Assembly: GCF_004364245.1 (NCBI RefSeq)
Contig: NZ_SOAV01000005.1
Span: 1-64,000 of the forward strand
DNA: 64,000 nt
Source: Streptomyces sp. BK208
GTDB lineage: Bacteria; Actinomycetota; Actinomycetes; Streptomycetales; Streptomycetaceae
Direction of reading: 5' to 3'
The notes under the pieces are model-generated. The model ran no database searches and was not told where the DNA came from. It saw only the letters and a program-made list of their open reading frames with translations. Shown here piece by piece: positions 16,366-24,281 of the stretch; the stretch's first letter is position 1; every line of letters starts with the position of its first letter. A program made the translations under genes and the position numbers.

Positions 16366-17244
16366 ATGAGTCCGAACGACTGGTACCTCACCGAAGACGT
16401 CGGCGACCTCCTCGCCCGCGCCACAGACTTCTTGCACTCGCGCCCCGACCTGCACACCGTGCCGCTGACGGTGACCGAGGCACTGCGTACGCACGGGGCG
16501 GCCGTGTACGGTTCCGCCGCACCCGCCTTCGGCCTGCTGGAACGGGCGGGTGAGGTCCGTGCGGTCTTCTTCCGCACCCCGCCCCACCACCTGGTCCTCA
16601 CCCCCCTCACCCCCGAGGAGGCCGACGGCCTCGCCGCCCGCCTGGCGCACCTCGGCCACCCGCTCCCCGGCGTCGACGGGGACCGCGACACCGCCGCCGT
16701 CTTCGCCGAGGCGTGGCAGCGGCACACGGGCGCGATACCGACGCTGAGCGAGCGCAAGCGCCTGTACCGTCTGGGCGGCCTCACGCCGCCCGAGCCGTCT
16801 CCTCCGGGCCGGGCGCGGATCGCGGACGAGGAGGACCGCGAGCGGCTCGTGCTCTGGCACCGCGGGTTCGTCGCCGACGTCGGGGGAACCTCCGCCGCGG
16901 ACGGCGAGTCGTGGGCGGACACGCGCATCGCCGCGGGACGCGTCACGCTCTGGGAGACCCCGGACGGCACGCCCGTGTCCATGGCCGGTGTGTCCCCGCT
17001 GGTCGCCGGGCAGATCCGGATCGCACCCGTGTACACCCCGGCCCACCTGCGAGGTCGCGGCTACGGGGGCGCCGCGACGGCAGCGGCGAGCCGGGCGGCG
17101 CTCGGAGCGGGAGCGGCCCAGGTCCTGCTCTTCACCGACCTGGCCAACGCGACGAGCAACGCCCTCTACCAGCGGATCGGGTACCGCCCGGTCGCCGACT
17201 TCGCGGTGTACGACTTCGCATCCGGGACCCCGGCAGCCGGCTGA
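16366..17244 (+). CDS. GNAT-family N-acetyltransferase
   Basis: The 292-residue protein probably transfers an acetyl group from acetyl-CoA to an amine; the acceptor is unknown. The N-terminal half (about 1-140) is a degenerate second domain, and the C-terminal half carries the GNAT fold. Seen: the pyrophosphate-binding motif LRGRGYGGAATAAASRAAL near 225-243, preceded by VYTPxH, and the terminal TSNALYQRIGYRPV motif near 266. The ATG at 16366 has no ribosome site, but a GATCAT hexamer lies six bases before it, so the message may be leaderless. It is convergent with the XRE regulator, 60 bases away. Confidence 0.88.
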   Translation: MSPNDWYLTEDVGDLLARATDFLHSRPDLHTVPLTVTEALRTHGAAVYGSAAPAFGLLERAGEVRAVFFRTPPHHLVLTPLTPEEADGLAARLAHLGHPLPGVDGDRDTAAVFAEAWQRHTGAIPTLSERKRLYRLGGLTPPEPSPPGRARIADEEDRERLVLWHRGFVADVGGTSAADGESWADTRIAAGRVTLWETPDGTPVSMAGVSPLVAGQIRIAPVYTPAHLRGRGYGGAATAAASRAALGAGAAQVLLFTDLANATSNALYQRIGYRPVADFAVYDFASGTPAAG

Positions 17245-17304
17245 GGGCGCCGCCGCTCACGCCCACCGGTCTCCACCGGGCGGTCGCATCCCGGTGGACC
17301 CGCG

Positions 17305-18180
17305 TCACGTCGGCAGCGAAGCCGTCGCGTCCGTCCCCCAGCTCGCCAGGAGGCGCAGCGCGTCCGCCGACGGGGAGCCGGGCTCCGCGTGGTAGGTGAT
17401 GAAGGCCTGCTCGTCGTCGTCGACCAGGCGGAACGTCTCGAACGACAGGGTCAGGTCACCGACCAGCGGGTGCCGCATCCGCTTGACGCCGTAGCTCTTC
17501 TCCTTGACGTCGTGCGTGGCCCACAGCCGCCGGAACTCCTCGCTCTTCACCGACAGCTCGCCCACCAGCGCGGACAGCCGCGGGTCGTCCGGGTGCCGGC
17601 CCGCGTCCATGCGCAGGAAGCTGACCATGTCGTACGCCTTCTGGTCCCAGTCGATGAACAGCTCACGGTAGTCCGGGTTCAGGAAGACCAGCCGCGCCCA
17701 GTTCCGCTCCGGGGCGGGCAGCTTGCCCCAGTCGCCGAAGAGGGCCGCGGCCATCCGGTTCCAGGCGAGGATCTCCGAGCGGCGGCCCGTCACGTACGCG
17801 GGCACCGTGTCGATCGACTCGAGGAGCTGGAGCAGCGCCACCCGCACCGGCTGCTTGCCCCGCGCGGCGCCGCTGCGCCTGCGCTGCTGCTTCGGCTTGG
17901 CCAGGTGCGTCAGGTGGGCCTGCTCGGCGTCGGTCAGCCGCAGGGCCCGGGCGATGGCGTCCAGGACCTCCGTCGACACGTTCTGCCCGTTGCCCTGTTC
18001 CAGACGGGTGTAGTACGCCACCGACACCCCGGCCAGCTGCGCCAGCTCCTCGCGCCGCAGCCCCGGCACCCTGCGCTGCCGCCCGAACGACTGCAGGCCC
18101 ACGTCCTCCGGCTTCAGCCGCGCCCGCCGGGTGCGCAGGAACTCGCTCAGTTCGGCCCGCCGGTCAAGCTGTCCATCCAT
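17305..18180 (-). CDS. XRE-family regulator with MmyB-like ligand-binding domain
   Basis: The 291-residue DNA-binding protein has a helix-turn-helix at about residues 20-85 ([28 protein letters not shown] is the HTH core) and a C-terminal MmyB-like domain (about 105-285) that in the family binds fatty-acid-type ligands. Such regulators usually sit divergently from a single oxidoreductase and control it, as here with the alcohol dehydrogenase. The ATG at 18180 is chosen because GATACT lies exactly six bases upstream on the coding strand, giving a leaderless message; a GTG at 18219 is the alternative. Three GTACGCA repeats in the shared promoter region are its likely binding sites. Confidence 0.9.
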   Translation of the reverse strand: MDGQLDRRAELSEFLRTRRARLKPEDVGLQSFGRQRRVPGLRREELAQLAGVSVAYYTRLEQGNGQNVSTEVLDAIARALRLTDAEQAHLTHLAKPKQQRRRSGAARGKQPVRVALLQLLESIDTVPAYVTGRRSEILAWNRMAAALFGDWGKLPAPERNWARLVFLNPDYRELFIDWDQKAYDMVSFLRMDAGRHPDDPRLSALVGELSVKSEEFRRLWATHDVKEKSYGVKRMRHPLVGDLTLSFETFRLVDDDEQAFITYHAEPGSPSADALRLLASWGTDATASLPT

Positions 18181-18211
18181 GCCTCCAGTATCACCGGACG
18201 TATTCCCGGTC

Positions 18212-18262
18212 GTACGCACATGAGCCTGTCCCCGTCAGTGGTACGCACGCTGGACGTACGCA
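18212..18262. promoter_or_regulatory. Three GTACGCA repeats in a divergent promoter region
   Basis: GTACGCA occurs in the same orientation at 18212-18218, 18241-18247 and 18256-18262, between the XRE regulator gene and the alcohol dehydrogenase it faces. Repeats of one word in such a short space are best explained as operator sites for the adjacent regulator. Confidence 0.6.
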
Positions 18263-18347
18263 AAGCCGTGGTCTGGGTGGATCAGCAGGTCACGGGCACA
18301 GTGGAAGCATCACCCAGTCACGTCGAGAGAATCCCGGAGAACCCGGC

Positions 18348-19388
18348 ATGACCACTGTCGCCGCGTACGCAGCACCCGCCGCCAAGGCGCCGCTGGAGCG
18401 CACCACCATCGAGCGGCGCGAGGTGCGGGAACACGACGTCCTGATCGACATCAAGTTCGCCGGCATCTGCCACTCCGACATCCACCAGGTCCGTGAGGGC
18501 TGGGGCGAGGCCATCTTCCCGATGGTCCCCGGCCACGAGATCGCGGGCGTCGTCTCCGAGGTCGGCCCCGGCGTCACCAAGTTCGCCGTCGGCGACCGGG
18601 TGGGCGTCGGCTGCATGGTCGACTCCTGCCGCGAGTGCGAGAACTGCAAGGCCGGCCGTGAGCAGTACTGCACGGGCGGCAACGTGATGACGTACAACGG
18701 CATCGGCAAGGACGGCGAGCCCACCTACGGCGGCTACTCGGAGAAGGTCGTCGTCGACGAGAACTTCGTCCTCGGCATCCCCGAGGGCATCTCCCTGGAC
18801 GAGGCCGCGCCCCTGCTGTGCGCCGGCATCACCACGTACTCCCCGCTCAAGCGCTGGAACGCGGGTCCCGGCAAGAAGGTCGCCGTCGTCGGCATGGGCG
18901 GCCTCGGCCACATGGCCGTCAAGCTCGCGCACGCCCTGGGCGCCGAGGTGACCGTGCTGTCGCAGTCCCTGCGCAAGAAGGACGACGGCCTGAAGCTGGG
19001 CGCCGACCACTACTACGCCACCAGCGACCCGGCCACCTTCGAGGAGCTGGCCGGCACCTTCGACCTGATCGTCTCCACGGTCTCGGCACCCCTCGACTTC
19101 GCCGCCTACCTGGGGCTGCTGAAGACGGAGGGCACGCTGGCCAACGTCGGTGCCCCCGAGGAGCCGGTCTCCCTCAACCTGTTCGCGCTGCTCGGCGGCG
19201 GCAAGTCCCTCTCCGGATCCATGATCGGCGGCATCGCCGAGACCCAGGAGATGCTGGACTTCTGCGCGGAGCACGGCATCGGCGCCGAGATCGAGCTGAT
19301 CGCCGCGTCCGAGGTCAACGAGGCCTACGAGCGGGTCCTGGCCAGCGACGTCCGCTACCGCTTCGTGATCGACACCGCGACGATCTGA
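18348..19388 (+). CDS. Zinc-dependent NAD(P) alcohol dehydrogenase
   Basis: The 346-residue medium-chain dehydrogenase belongs to the cinnamyl-alcohol/YahK-type group and probably reduces aldehydes with NADPH. Seen: catalytic zinc ligands in GICHSDIH and GHEIAG (near residues 40 and 63), the structural zinc set [15 protein letters not shown] near 92-106, and the nucleotide-binding [13 protein letters not shown] near 182. The order and lengths are normal for the family. It is divergent from an MmyB-type regulator, the usual pairing, and is followed by a perfect terminator. The physiological substrate is not visible; detoxification of reactive aldehydes is a reasonable inference. Confidence 0.94.
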   Translation: MTTVAAYAAPAAKAPLERTTIERREVREHDVLIDIKFAGICHSDIHQVREGWGEAIFPMVPGHEIAGVVSEVGPGVTKFAVGDRVGVGCMVDSCRECENCKAGREQYCTGGNVMTYNGIGKDGEPTYGGYSEKVVVDENFVLGIPEGISLDEAAPLLCAGITTYSPLKRWNAGPGKKVAVVGMGGLGHMAVKLAHALGAEVTVLSQSLRKKDDGLKLGADHYYATSDPATFEELAGTFDLIVSTVSAPLDFAAYLGLLKTEGTLANVGAPEEPVSLNLFALLGGGKSLSGSMIGGIAETQEMLDFCAEHGIGAEIELIAASEVNEAYERVLASDVRYRFVIDTATI

Positions 19389-19435
19389 CCCCGGGCCCCG
19401 GCAGAGGACCGGGGCGGGGGAGCGGAACGCGGAGG

Positions 19436-19470
19436 GCGGAGGCAGCCTGCCACTGGCAGGCTGCCTCCGC
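19436..19470. terminator. Bidirectional terminator hairpin
   Basis: Perfect 16-base arms (19436-19451 and 19455-19470, GCGGAGGCAGCCTGCC and its complement) enclose the loop ACT. It lies between the convergent alcohol dehydrogenase gene and the 34-residue membrane protein gene and can serve both. Confidence 0.9.
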
Positions 19471-19508
19471 CTTCACGAGCACGCATGCCTCGGTGCGAAG
19501 CTCCGGGA

Positions 19509-19613
19509 CTAGTTCACCAGGACGTCGAGGAGAAAGAGGAGCACTCCGAGACACCCCAGGGCGATCCCGATCCACACGAGTCTGGCGAGCATCTTCTGCT
19601 TCCTGTCCGTCAT
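19509..19613 (-). CDS. 34-residue membrane micro-protein coupled to the RHS gene
   Basis: The start codon overlaps the stop of the RHS gene as ATGA, so translation is almost certainly coupled. The predicted peptide has a basic N-terminus (MTDRKQKMLARLVW) and a hydrophobic segment over about residues 12-33, ending VLVN: a single membrane span with a cytoplasmic positive end. It is followed 38 bases later by a perfect terminator, so it closes the operon. Being tied to a toxin-like RHS protein, it is a candidate immunity, anchoring or release factor; this is inference only. It is short enough that automated annotation would usually miss it. Confidence 0.72.
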   Translation of the reverse strand: MTDRKQKMLARLVWIGIALGCLGVLLFLLDVLVN

Positions 19614-22600
19614 GACGTGCAGGCGTCGATCATTCCGATGCCCGTTCCGACGAGTCCGATTCCGCCGCCGATGGCCGCCCAGGACGCCGGCGTGCTGAGC
19701 CCGCCCGAGCCGACGGCACTGGCTATCCCGGCGCCGGTCGAGATCACCCCGCCGAGCACCGACAGCCCTCCGCCGATGCAGCCGAGGAGGCTCGTCCCGG
19801 TGGGGTCGGTGTGGTTGACCGGGTCTCCGGCCGCGTACAGATAGGCGTTCTGCTCCTCACCGGCGGGGTCGGGCTGGGTGAAGCGGCCGAGGCCGGGGTC
19901 GTAGTACCGGGCGTCCATCTGGTAGAGGCCGGTCGGGTCGAGGTAGGTGCTGGTGTAGCGGAACGGCTGGTCGGTGCCGCTGTTGACGCGCGGCTCGCCG
20001 TACGGTCCGTAGGAGTAGGTGGCCGTGCGCCTGCCGCTCGCGTCGACCAGGCCGACGACGGAGTTCTGGGCGTCGGTCAGGTAGTACTGGCTGGCGCCCC
20101 CGCTCCTCATGGCGACCAGCGTGCCCGAGGGCTCGCGGACGAAACCTGTGGCCGCGCCGGAGACGCTCCGGCCGGTGATGCCCACTGCGGCGTTGGTGAA
20201 GGTCGAGGAACCGGCCTTGAGACGCTGGGTGTTGTCGGTGCCCGCGTAGGTCTGGTCCGTGGTGGTGCCGGACTGGGTGTAGGAGCCGAGCTGGGCGAAC
20301 GGCGTCCAGGTCTCGGCGGTGCGGGTGCCGGTCGGGCTCGCGGCCGAGGTCTCGTTGCCCGCGCCGTCGTAGGCGAAGCCGTCGTCGCCGTCGAACGAGG
20401 TCAGTTCGCCGGCGTCGTTGTAGACGGCCTTCTGCTCGGCGTCGTCGCAGTCGGCCGGCAGCGAGGTCCCCGAGGAACGCCCGGTGCGGTTGCCGGCCTT
20501 GTCGTAGCAGTACGACCAGCCGGCCGTCGTGGAGCCGGACTCGGTCTCCACGGCCTTGGTCAGGCGCCCCATCGTGTCGTAGGTGTAGGCGAGGGCGGCG
20601 CCGTCGGTGGTGCGCTTGCGGATCCTGTCGGTGTCCTTGCCCGCGTTCGCGTAGTCGTACGAGATCGACGACAGCGTCGTGGAACCCGACTTGACCTCGA
20701 TCTTCGTCGGACGGCTCGAGTCGTCGGAGGTGACGGTCTGCGTCGTGCCGCCGGGGAAGGTGGTCTTGGTGCGCTTGCCGTTGTCGTCGTAGGTGTACGT
20801 CGTCTTCGCGCCGCCGGGTTCGGTGACCGAGGTCAGTTCGTTGGCGTCGTCGTAGCCGTACGTCACCGTGCCCGCGGAGTCGGTGGCGGTGGCGACGTTG
20901 CCGGTGGCGTCGTACGTGATGGACGTCGCCGGGCTGCCGGGCAGGACCCGGGTGCGCTCGCGGTTCTGCTCGTCGTAGGTGAACGTCGACGTGCCGGCCG
21001 GGGTGGTGCGGGTCCTGAGGTTGCCGTCGGCGTCGTAGGTGAAGGTGGCCGTGGAGCTGCCGGCGGTCTGGGTCTTGACGCGGTCGCGGTTGTCGTAGGT
21101 GTAGCTGGTGGTGACCCCGCGGCCGTCGGTCACCGTCTTCTGGCGGCCGAGGTCGTCGTAGGTGTAGGTGATCGCCTTGAGCGGGGACGGCGGGGTGACC
21201 TTGGTCAGGTTGCCCTTGGAGTCGTAGGTGTAGCTCGTCTTCTTGTCCCGCGGGTCGGTGGCGCTGCACCGCTGGCCGGGCAGGCCGCCGCACTCCATGG
21301 TCCCGGACTCGGGGTTGTAGTCGTAGGTCCACTTGGCGGCGGTGCCGCCGGTCGTCGAGTCGGTCGAGGTCAGCAGGTTGCCGGAGGTGTCGTAGGCGTT
21401 GGTCGTCTTCTCCGCCGAGGCCGTGGTGGCGTTCTCGGGGAAGTAGCCGCTGCCCTTCTTCACCCAGGTCACCGTCGCCGACGCCCCGGTGGGGATGGTG
21501 ACGGTGGTGGGGTTGAAGACGTTGTCGTACTTGTAGCTGGTGACGTTGCCGTCCTCCGGGGCCGCGCCCATCGCGTCCGTGGCGGTGGCGATGTCGTTGT
21601 CCGGTCCCCAGGACTTCGAGCGGGTGTGGCCGAGGGGGTCCTCGGTCTTCTTGGTGCGCCAGTAGCCGTCCACCGTCTTGAGCGTGTTCTTGCCCCGCGG
21701 ATCGGTGACCCGCACGACGCCTTCGGCGTCGGGGTTGTTGTCGGGGGGCAGGATCCAGCGGAAGGCCGTGGTGTTGCCGGCGCCGGTGGAGTTGGTGACC
21801 ACCCGGGTCACGGAGGCGACCTTGTCGCTGTCCCAGGTGAACTTCGTCTGCCGCGCCTCCGCCGTGATCACCTTGGTCAGGCGGTTGGAGGAGTCGTAGT
21901 CGAAGGTCGTGGTCCTGCCGTCGGTGTCGGTGAACGTCTTGATCAGATCGCCGCTGTAGGTGTAGCCGATCGTCCGGCCCGTGTTGTCGGTGACCTTGGT
22001 GATGTGCTTGCCGTCGTTGGTGAACGTCAGCGTGCGCCCGGAGGCCGACGTGATCTTCGAGGTGAAGTTTCCGGAGTAGGCGATGGTGGTGGCGTTGCCG
22101 TTCTTGTCCTCCACCTTCGACACCCGCGCGGCACCGGTGGTGCCCGAACGGGAGAAGGTGGTCTTCTCACCGGTCCTGCGGCTGGTCAGCGTGAAGGACT
22201 TCTTGTCCGACGCCTCGGTCAGGTCCTGCTTGTAACCCCTGGCCGGGGTGAGGGACGAGCCGGAGCGGGTGAAGACGCCGACCGTGCCGGTGGGGCCCTG
22301 CACGGAGACGCCGTCGGGAGTGGGCTCCTCGACGCGGTAGTCGGCGCCGGACGTGGCGTTCCAGCCGACACCGTTGAGGCTGTTGAAGGTGTTCCCGTAG
22401 GCCAGACCCGGGCCGGCGTCGGCGATGTCGAAGCCGTCGACGGTCAGCAGCAGGTTGCCGTTGCCGTAGTTGACCTGGGCGCTGACGCCGTCCGAGAGCT
22501 GCGCGGTGAAGAACTCCGACCAGGGCACCTGCCCGACGCCGAGGGCGTAGAAGCCGGGATCGGCCGCGGCCGACTCGACCACCGGCCGGCCGGCCTTCCC

Positions 22601-22816
22601 GCTCGCCTTGAAGGGGGTGCTGGCCGGAGCCTTGGTCACCCCCAGCGGCGAGGGGGCCGGCCTGGCCGAGGTGGCGGCGGTGGCGGACGTGGTCGGGTGC
22701 GGTCGTGCGGTGGCCGGGACGGCGGCGGCCACGGTGGCGGTCGCGGTGGTCACCGCCAAGATCGCCAGCGGCAGCCAGCGCCTACGCTGACGCGTCACGG
22801 GCATGCGAGGATTCAC
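19610..22816 (-). CDS. Secreted RHS-repeat protein with glycine-rich hydrophobic C-terminal tip
   Basis: The 1068-residue protein starts with a long Sec-type signal (about residues 1-40) and is therefore exported. An N-terminal region (about 80-220) precedes many YD/RHS repeats (Y-x-Y-D-x2-G-N/R pattern, about 220-930) and the conserved RHS core end (YLDPTGLYQMDARYYDPGLGRF, then QPDP and NPVNxxDPTG-like motifs) near 960-1008. The last 60 residues differ from known nuclease tips: they are rich in Gly, Ala, Ile and Val (for example GGGLSVLGGVISTGAGIAS), suggesting membrane insertion. The GTG at 22816 is supported by GGAGAG six bases upstream. The stop overlaps the next gene's start. RHS shells usually encase a toxic tip. 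Confidence 0.93.
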   Translation of the reverse strand: MNPRMPVTRQRRRWLPLAILAVTTATATVAAAVPATARPHPTTSATAATSARPAPSPLGVTKAPASTPFKASGKAGRPVVESAAADPGFYALGVGQVPWSEFFTAQLSDGVSAQVNYGNGNLLLTVDGFDIADAGPGLAYGNTFNSLNGVGWNATSGADYRVEEPTPDGVSVQGPTGTVGVFTRSGSSLTPARGYKQDLTEASDKKSFTLTSRRTGEKTTFSRSGTTGAARVSKVEDKNGNATTIAYSGNFTSKITSASGRTLTFTNDGKHITKVTDNTGRTIGYTYSGDLIKTFTDTDGRTTTFDYDSSNRLTKVITAEARQTKFTWDSDKVASVTRVVTNSTGAGNTTAFRWILPPDNNPDAEGVVRVTDPRGKNTLKTVDGYWRTKKTEDPLGHTRSKSWGPDNDIATATDAMGAAPEDGNVTSYKYDNVFNPTTVTIPTGASATVTWVKKGSGYFPENATTASAEKTTNAYDTSGNLLTSTDSTTGGTAAKWTYDYNPESGTMECGGLPGQRCSATDPRDKKTSYTYDSKGNLTKVTPPSPLKAITYTYDDLGRQKTVTDGRGVTTSYTYDNRDRVKTQTAGSSTATFTYDADGNLRTRTTPAGTSTFTYDEQNRERTRVLPGSPATSITYDATGNVATATDSAGTVTYGYDDANELTSVTEPGGAKTTYTYDDNGKRTKTTFPGGTTQTVTSDDSSRPTKIEVKSGSTTLSSISYDYANAGKDTDRIRKRTTDGAALAYTYDTMGRLTKAVETESGSTTAGWSYCYDKAGNRTGRSSGTSLPADCDDAEQKAVYNDAGELTSFDGDDGFAYDGAGNETSAASPTGTRTAETWTPFAQLGSYTQSGTTTDQTYAGTDNTQRLKAGSSTFTNAAVGITGRSVSGAATGFVREPSGTLVAMRSGGASQYYLTDAQNSVVGLVDASGRRTATYSYGPYGEPRVNSGTDQPFRYTSTYLDPTGLYQMDARYYDPGLGRFTQPDPAGEEQNAYLYAAGDPVNHTDPTGTSLLGCIGGGLSVLGGVISTGAGIASAVGSGGLSTPASWAAIGGGIGLVGTGIGMIDACTS

Positions 22817-22862
22817 GAAGGTCTCTCCGATGCGTTGAATGACGAGGGAGCAGGGCCTTTCC

Positions 22863-22892
22863 GGGGCGGCACCCCTGCACGGGTGCCGCCCC
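22863..22892 (-). terminator. Hairpin between the DUF2690 gene and the RHS gene
   Basis: Perfect 12-base arms GGGGCGGCACCC (22863-22874) and GGGTGCCGCCCC (22881-22892) enclose a six-base loop, 66 bases past the stop of the DUF2690 gene and 47 bases before the RHS start. It is a terminator or partial attenuator, so the RHS gene may have its own promoter or receive only some read-through. Confidence 0.75.
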
Positions 22893-22958
22893 GTCCTGCT
22901 CGGAGGAAGTCGTACGTGTCACCTGGCCGGCGGCGCTGCGCCGGCGTGGGGACCCGCG

Positions 22959-23501
22959 TCAGCAGCGCTTGGACGTGCGGGTGTGCAGCTGCTGCGGGTC
23001 GTCGGGGATGCTCATGGTCCCGTCGCCCGAGGTGCACTCGTCCACCGTCTTGGCGGCATTGCCCCAGAACTCCTGGGAGTGGGTGCCGAACACGTCCTTG
23101 CGGCCCACCAGCGCGTTGCGCTCGTAGGACCACACGCCGACCGTCAGGTCGAACTCGATGTTCTTGTCCAGGAAGGACTTCCAGACCCACACGTAGCCGT
23201 AGTTCTCGTCGCACTGGGCCGAGTAGAACTGCTTGACCGAGGCGATCTTCTCCGTGCCCCGGTAGATGTACTCCGTCGTACCGATCTGCGCGGCGTCCGC
23301 GCACACCCCCGCGGCCGTCGCCGCGCTGCTCAGCGGATTGCCGGCCTCCGTGCCCGCGGTCCCCGCGGCCCGGTTCGCCGCCTGCTGCTGCGGTGTCTGC
23401 CCCGGCCCCGTCGCCGCCGAGGCGACCCCGCCGCCCAGCACCGACAACGCTGTCGCCGCAGTCACGGCCGCGGCAAGACCCGTCACACGCGCACGCTTCA
23501 C
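22959..23501 (-). CDS. Secreted DUF2690 domain protein
   Basis: The 180-residue protein has a signal peptide of about 30 residues (cleavage after ASA), a Gln/Ala-rich linker, then a domain near 65-130 with the DUF2690 pattern: an early Cys, a Y-x-Y-R strand, and FYSAQCDENYGYVWVW corresponding to the family's RYSxxCxTxWA box. Four cysteines in the mature part could form two disulfides. DUF2690 proteins are common secreted actinobacterial proteins of unknown function. The GTG at 23501 is chosen because AAGGGGG lies eight bases upstream; the open frame reaches 23528. It is upstream of the RHS gene on the same strand, separated by a hairpin. Confidence 0.85.
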   Translation of the reverse strand: MKRARVTGLAAAVTAATALSVLGGGVASAATGPGQTPQQQAANRAAGTAGTEAGNPLSSAATAAGVCADAAQIGTTEYIYRGTEKIASVKQFYSAQCDENYGYVWVWKSFLDKNIEFDLTVGVWSYERNALVGRKDVFGTHSQEFWGNAAKTVDECTSGDGTMSIPDDPQQLHTRTSKRC

Positions 23502-23698
23502 GTGCACTACCCCCTTGGAAAGACGCACAGCCCCCAGCCACCCGAAACCTCAGCCGGGCACCCGCGTAATGGAAGGCGCACCCGCCCGGTGCGCCTCCCT
23601 ATCCTCACCACGACCCCCACCGGAACCCCACATTCCAAAGTTGGCACTACCGAGCGTAGTCAGATGACTCTCCGTACAGCCATGGATTTGCGGGCCCG

Positions 23699-23719
23699 GA
23701 GCCTGCGTAACGCAGGCTC
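23699..23719. repeat. Perfect 9-base-pair hairpin in the narG3 upstream region
   Basis: GAGCCTGCG-TAA-CGCAGGCTC is a perfect palindrome. Copies of CCATGG(A/C)TTTGC lie on both sides at 23680-23691 and 23733-23744 in direct orientation. It may end a short transcript or bind a regulator. Confidence 0.6.
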
Positions 23720-24225
23720 ATTGCTGTCACGGCCATGGCTTTGCAGGTCGAAGCGAGCGAGGGGCGGCAGCCTGTGGGAAAGCGCTCTCTCCTTGTGATG
23801 TGTGCGACATACATGAGTCTTCGGAGTCGGGGAACCAGGCATGGTTTCGCCGGGTGGGTGAAGGACTCGACGTCGTCGATCCGGCCACACCGGCCCGTTC
23901 CCGCCTCGGCCTGTGCGGTGGGCGCCGGTGCCGAAGTCGCCGGTGCGCGGTCCCCGGAAAAGCGGGTCGCGCGTACCGTTCTGGCGGGAATCCCACCCTG
24001 TAAGGCGTGCCGGTCGGCAAGGTGACGTGGGCGGAATTCCTGGCGCGCGGTGGGTGGCCGTATGAATTCTTCCGGCATTCGTGGCCGAAAGTCGGCCGAG
24101 CTGAAGAATATGCGCATGACAACTATTGCAAAGCGTACGAAAACCTTCGCCCCCTCCTCCGCAAAGGCGACTGCAATACCGTTTCTGCAGTGAATATCGG
24201 CGAGATGCTGAAAGCGGCACACAGC

Positions 24226-24250
24226 ATGCCCGCCGGAGTCCGGCGGGCAT
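24226..24250 (+). promoter_or_regulatory. Leader hairpin directly before the narG3 ribosome site
   Basis: ATGCCCGCCGGA and its exact complement TCCGGCGGGCAT flank a single G, forming a 25-base palindrome that ends 17 bases before the AAGGAGA ribosome site (24268). In RNA it would fold into a very stable stem just upstream of translation start. It could be a terminator read through under inducing conditions, or an RNA-stabilising 5' stem. Confidence 0.6.
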
Positions 24251-24281
24251 CGCTCCGTCGCGTTCACAAGGAGATGGCAGC

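Larger units (their letters stand above)
23502..24281. other. 780-base non-coding region before narG3
   Basis: No gene is supported: G+C is lower, codon bias is absent in all frames and none of the open frames has a ribosome site. It contains the promoter of the DUF2690 gene, a perfect hairpin at 23699-23719 flanked by CCATGG(A/C)TTTGC repeats (23680 and 23733), a GGGGAACC...GGGTGAA segment at 23815-23868, and a 25-base palindrome at 24226-24250 just ahead of the narG ribosome site. The narG operon promoter and a structured leader probably lie here. Confidence 0.6.

Noticed and set aside
19811..23236. 1141-codon open frame on the plus strand
   Set aside because: It mirrors the RHS gene and the DUF2690 gene; no ribosome site and no domain-like sequence.
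23660..24250. Open frames on both strands upstream of narG
   Set aside because: Codon bias is absent and no ribosome site is found; treated as a non-coding leader.
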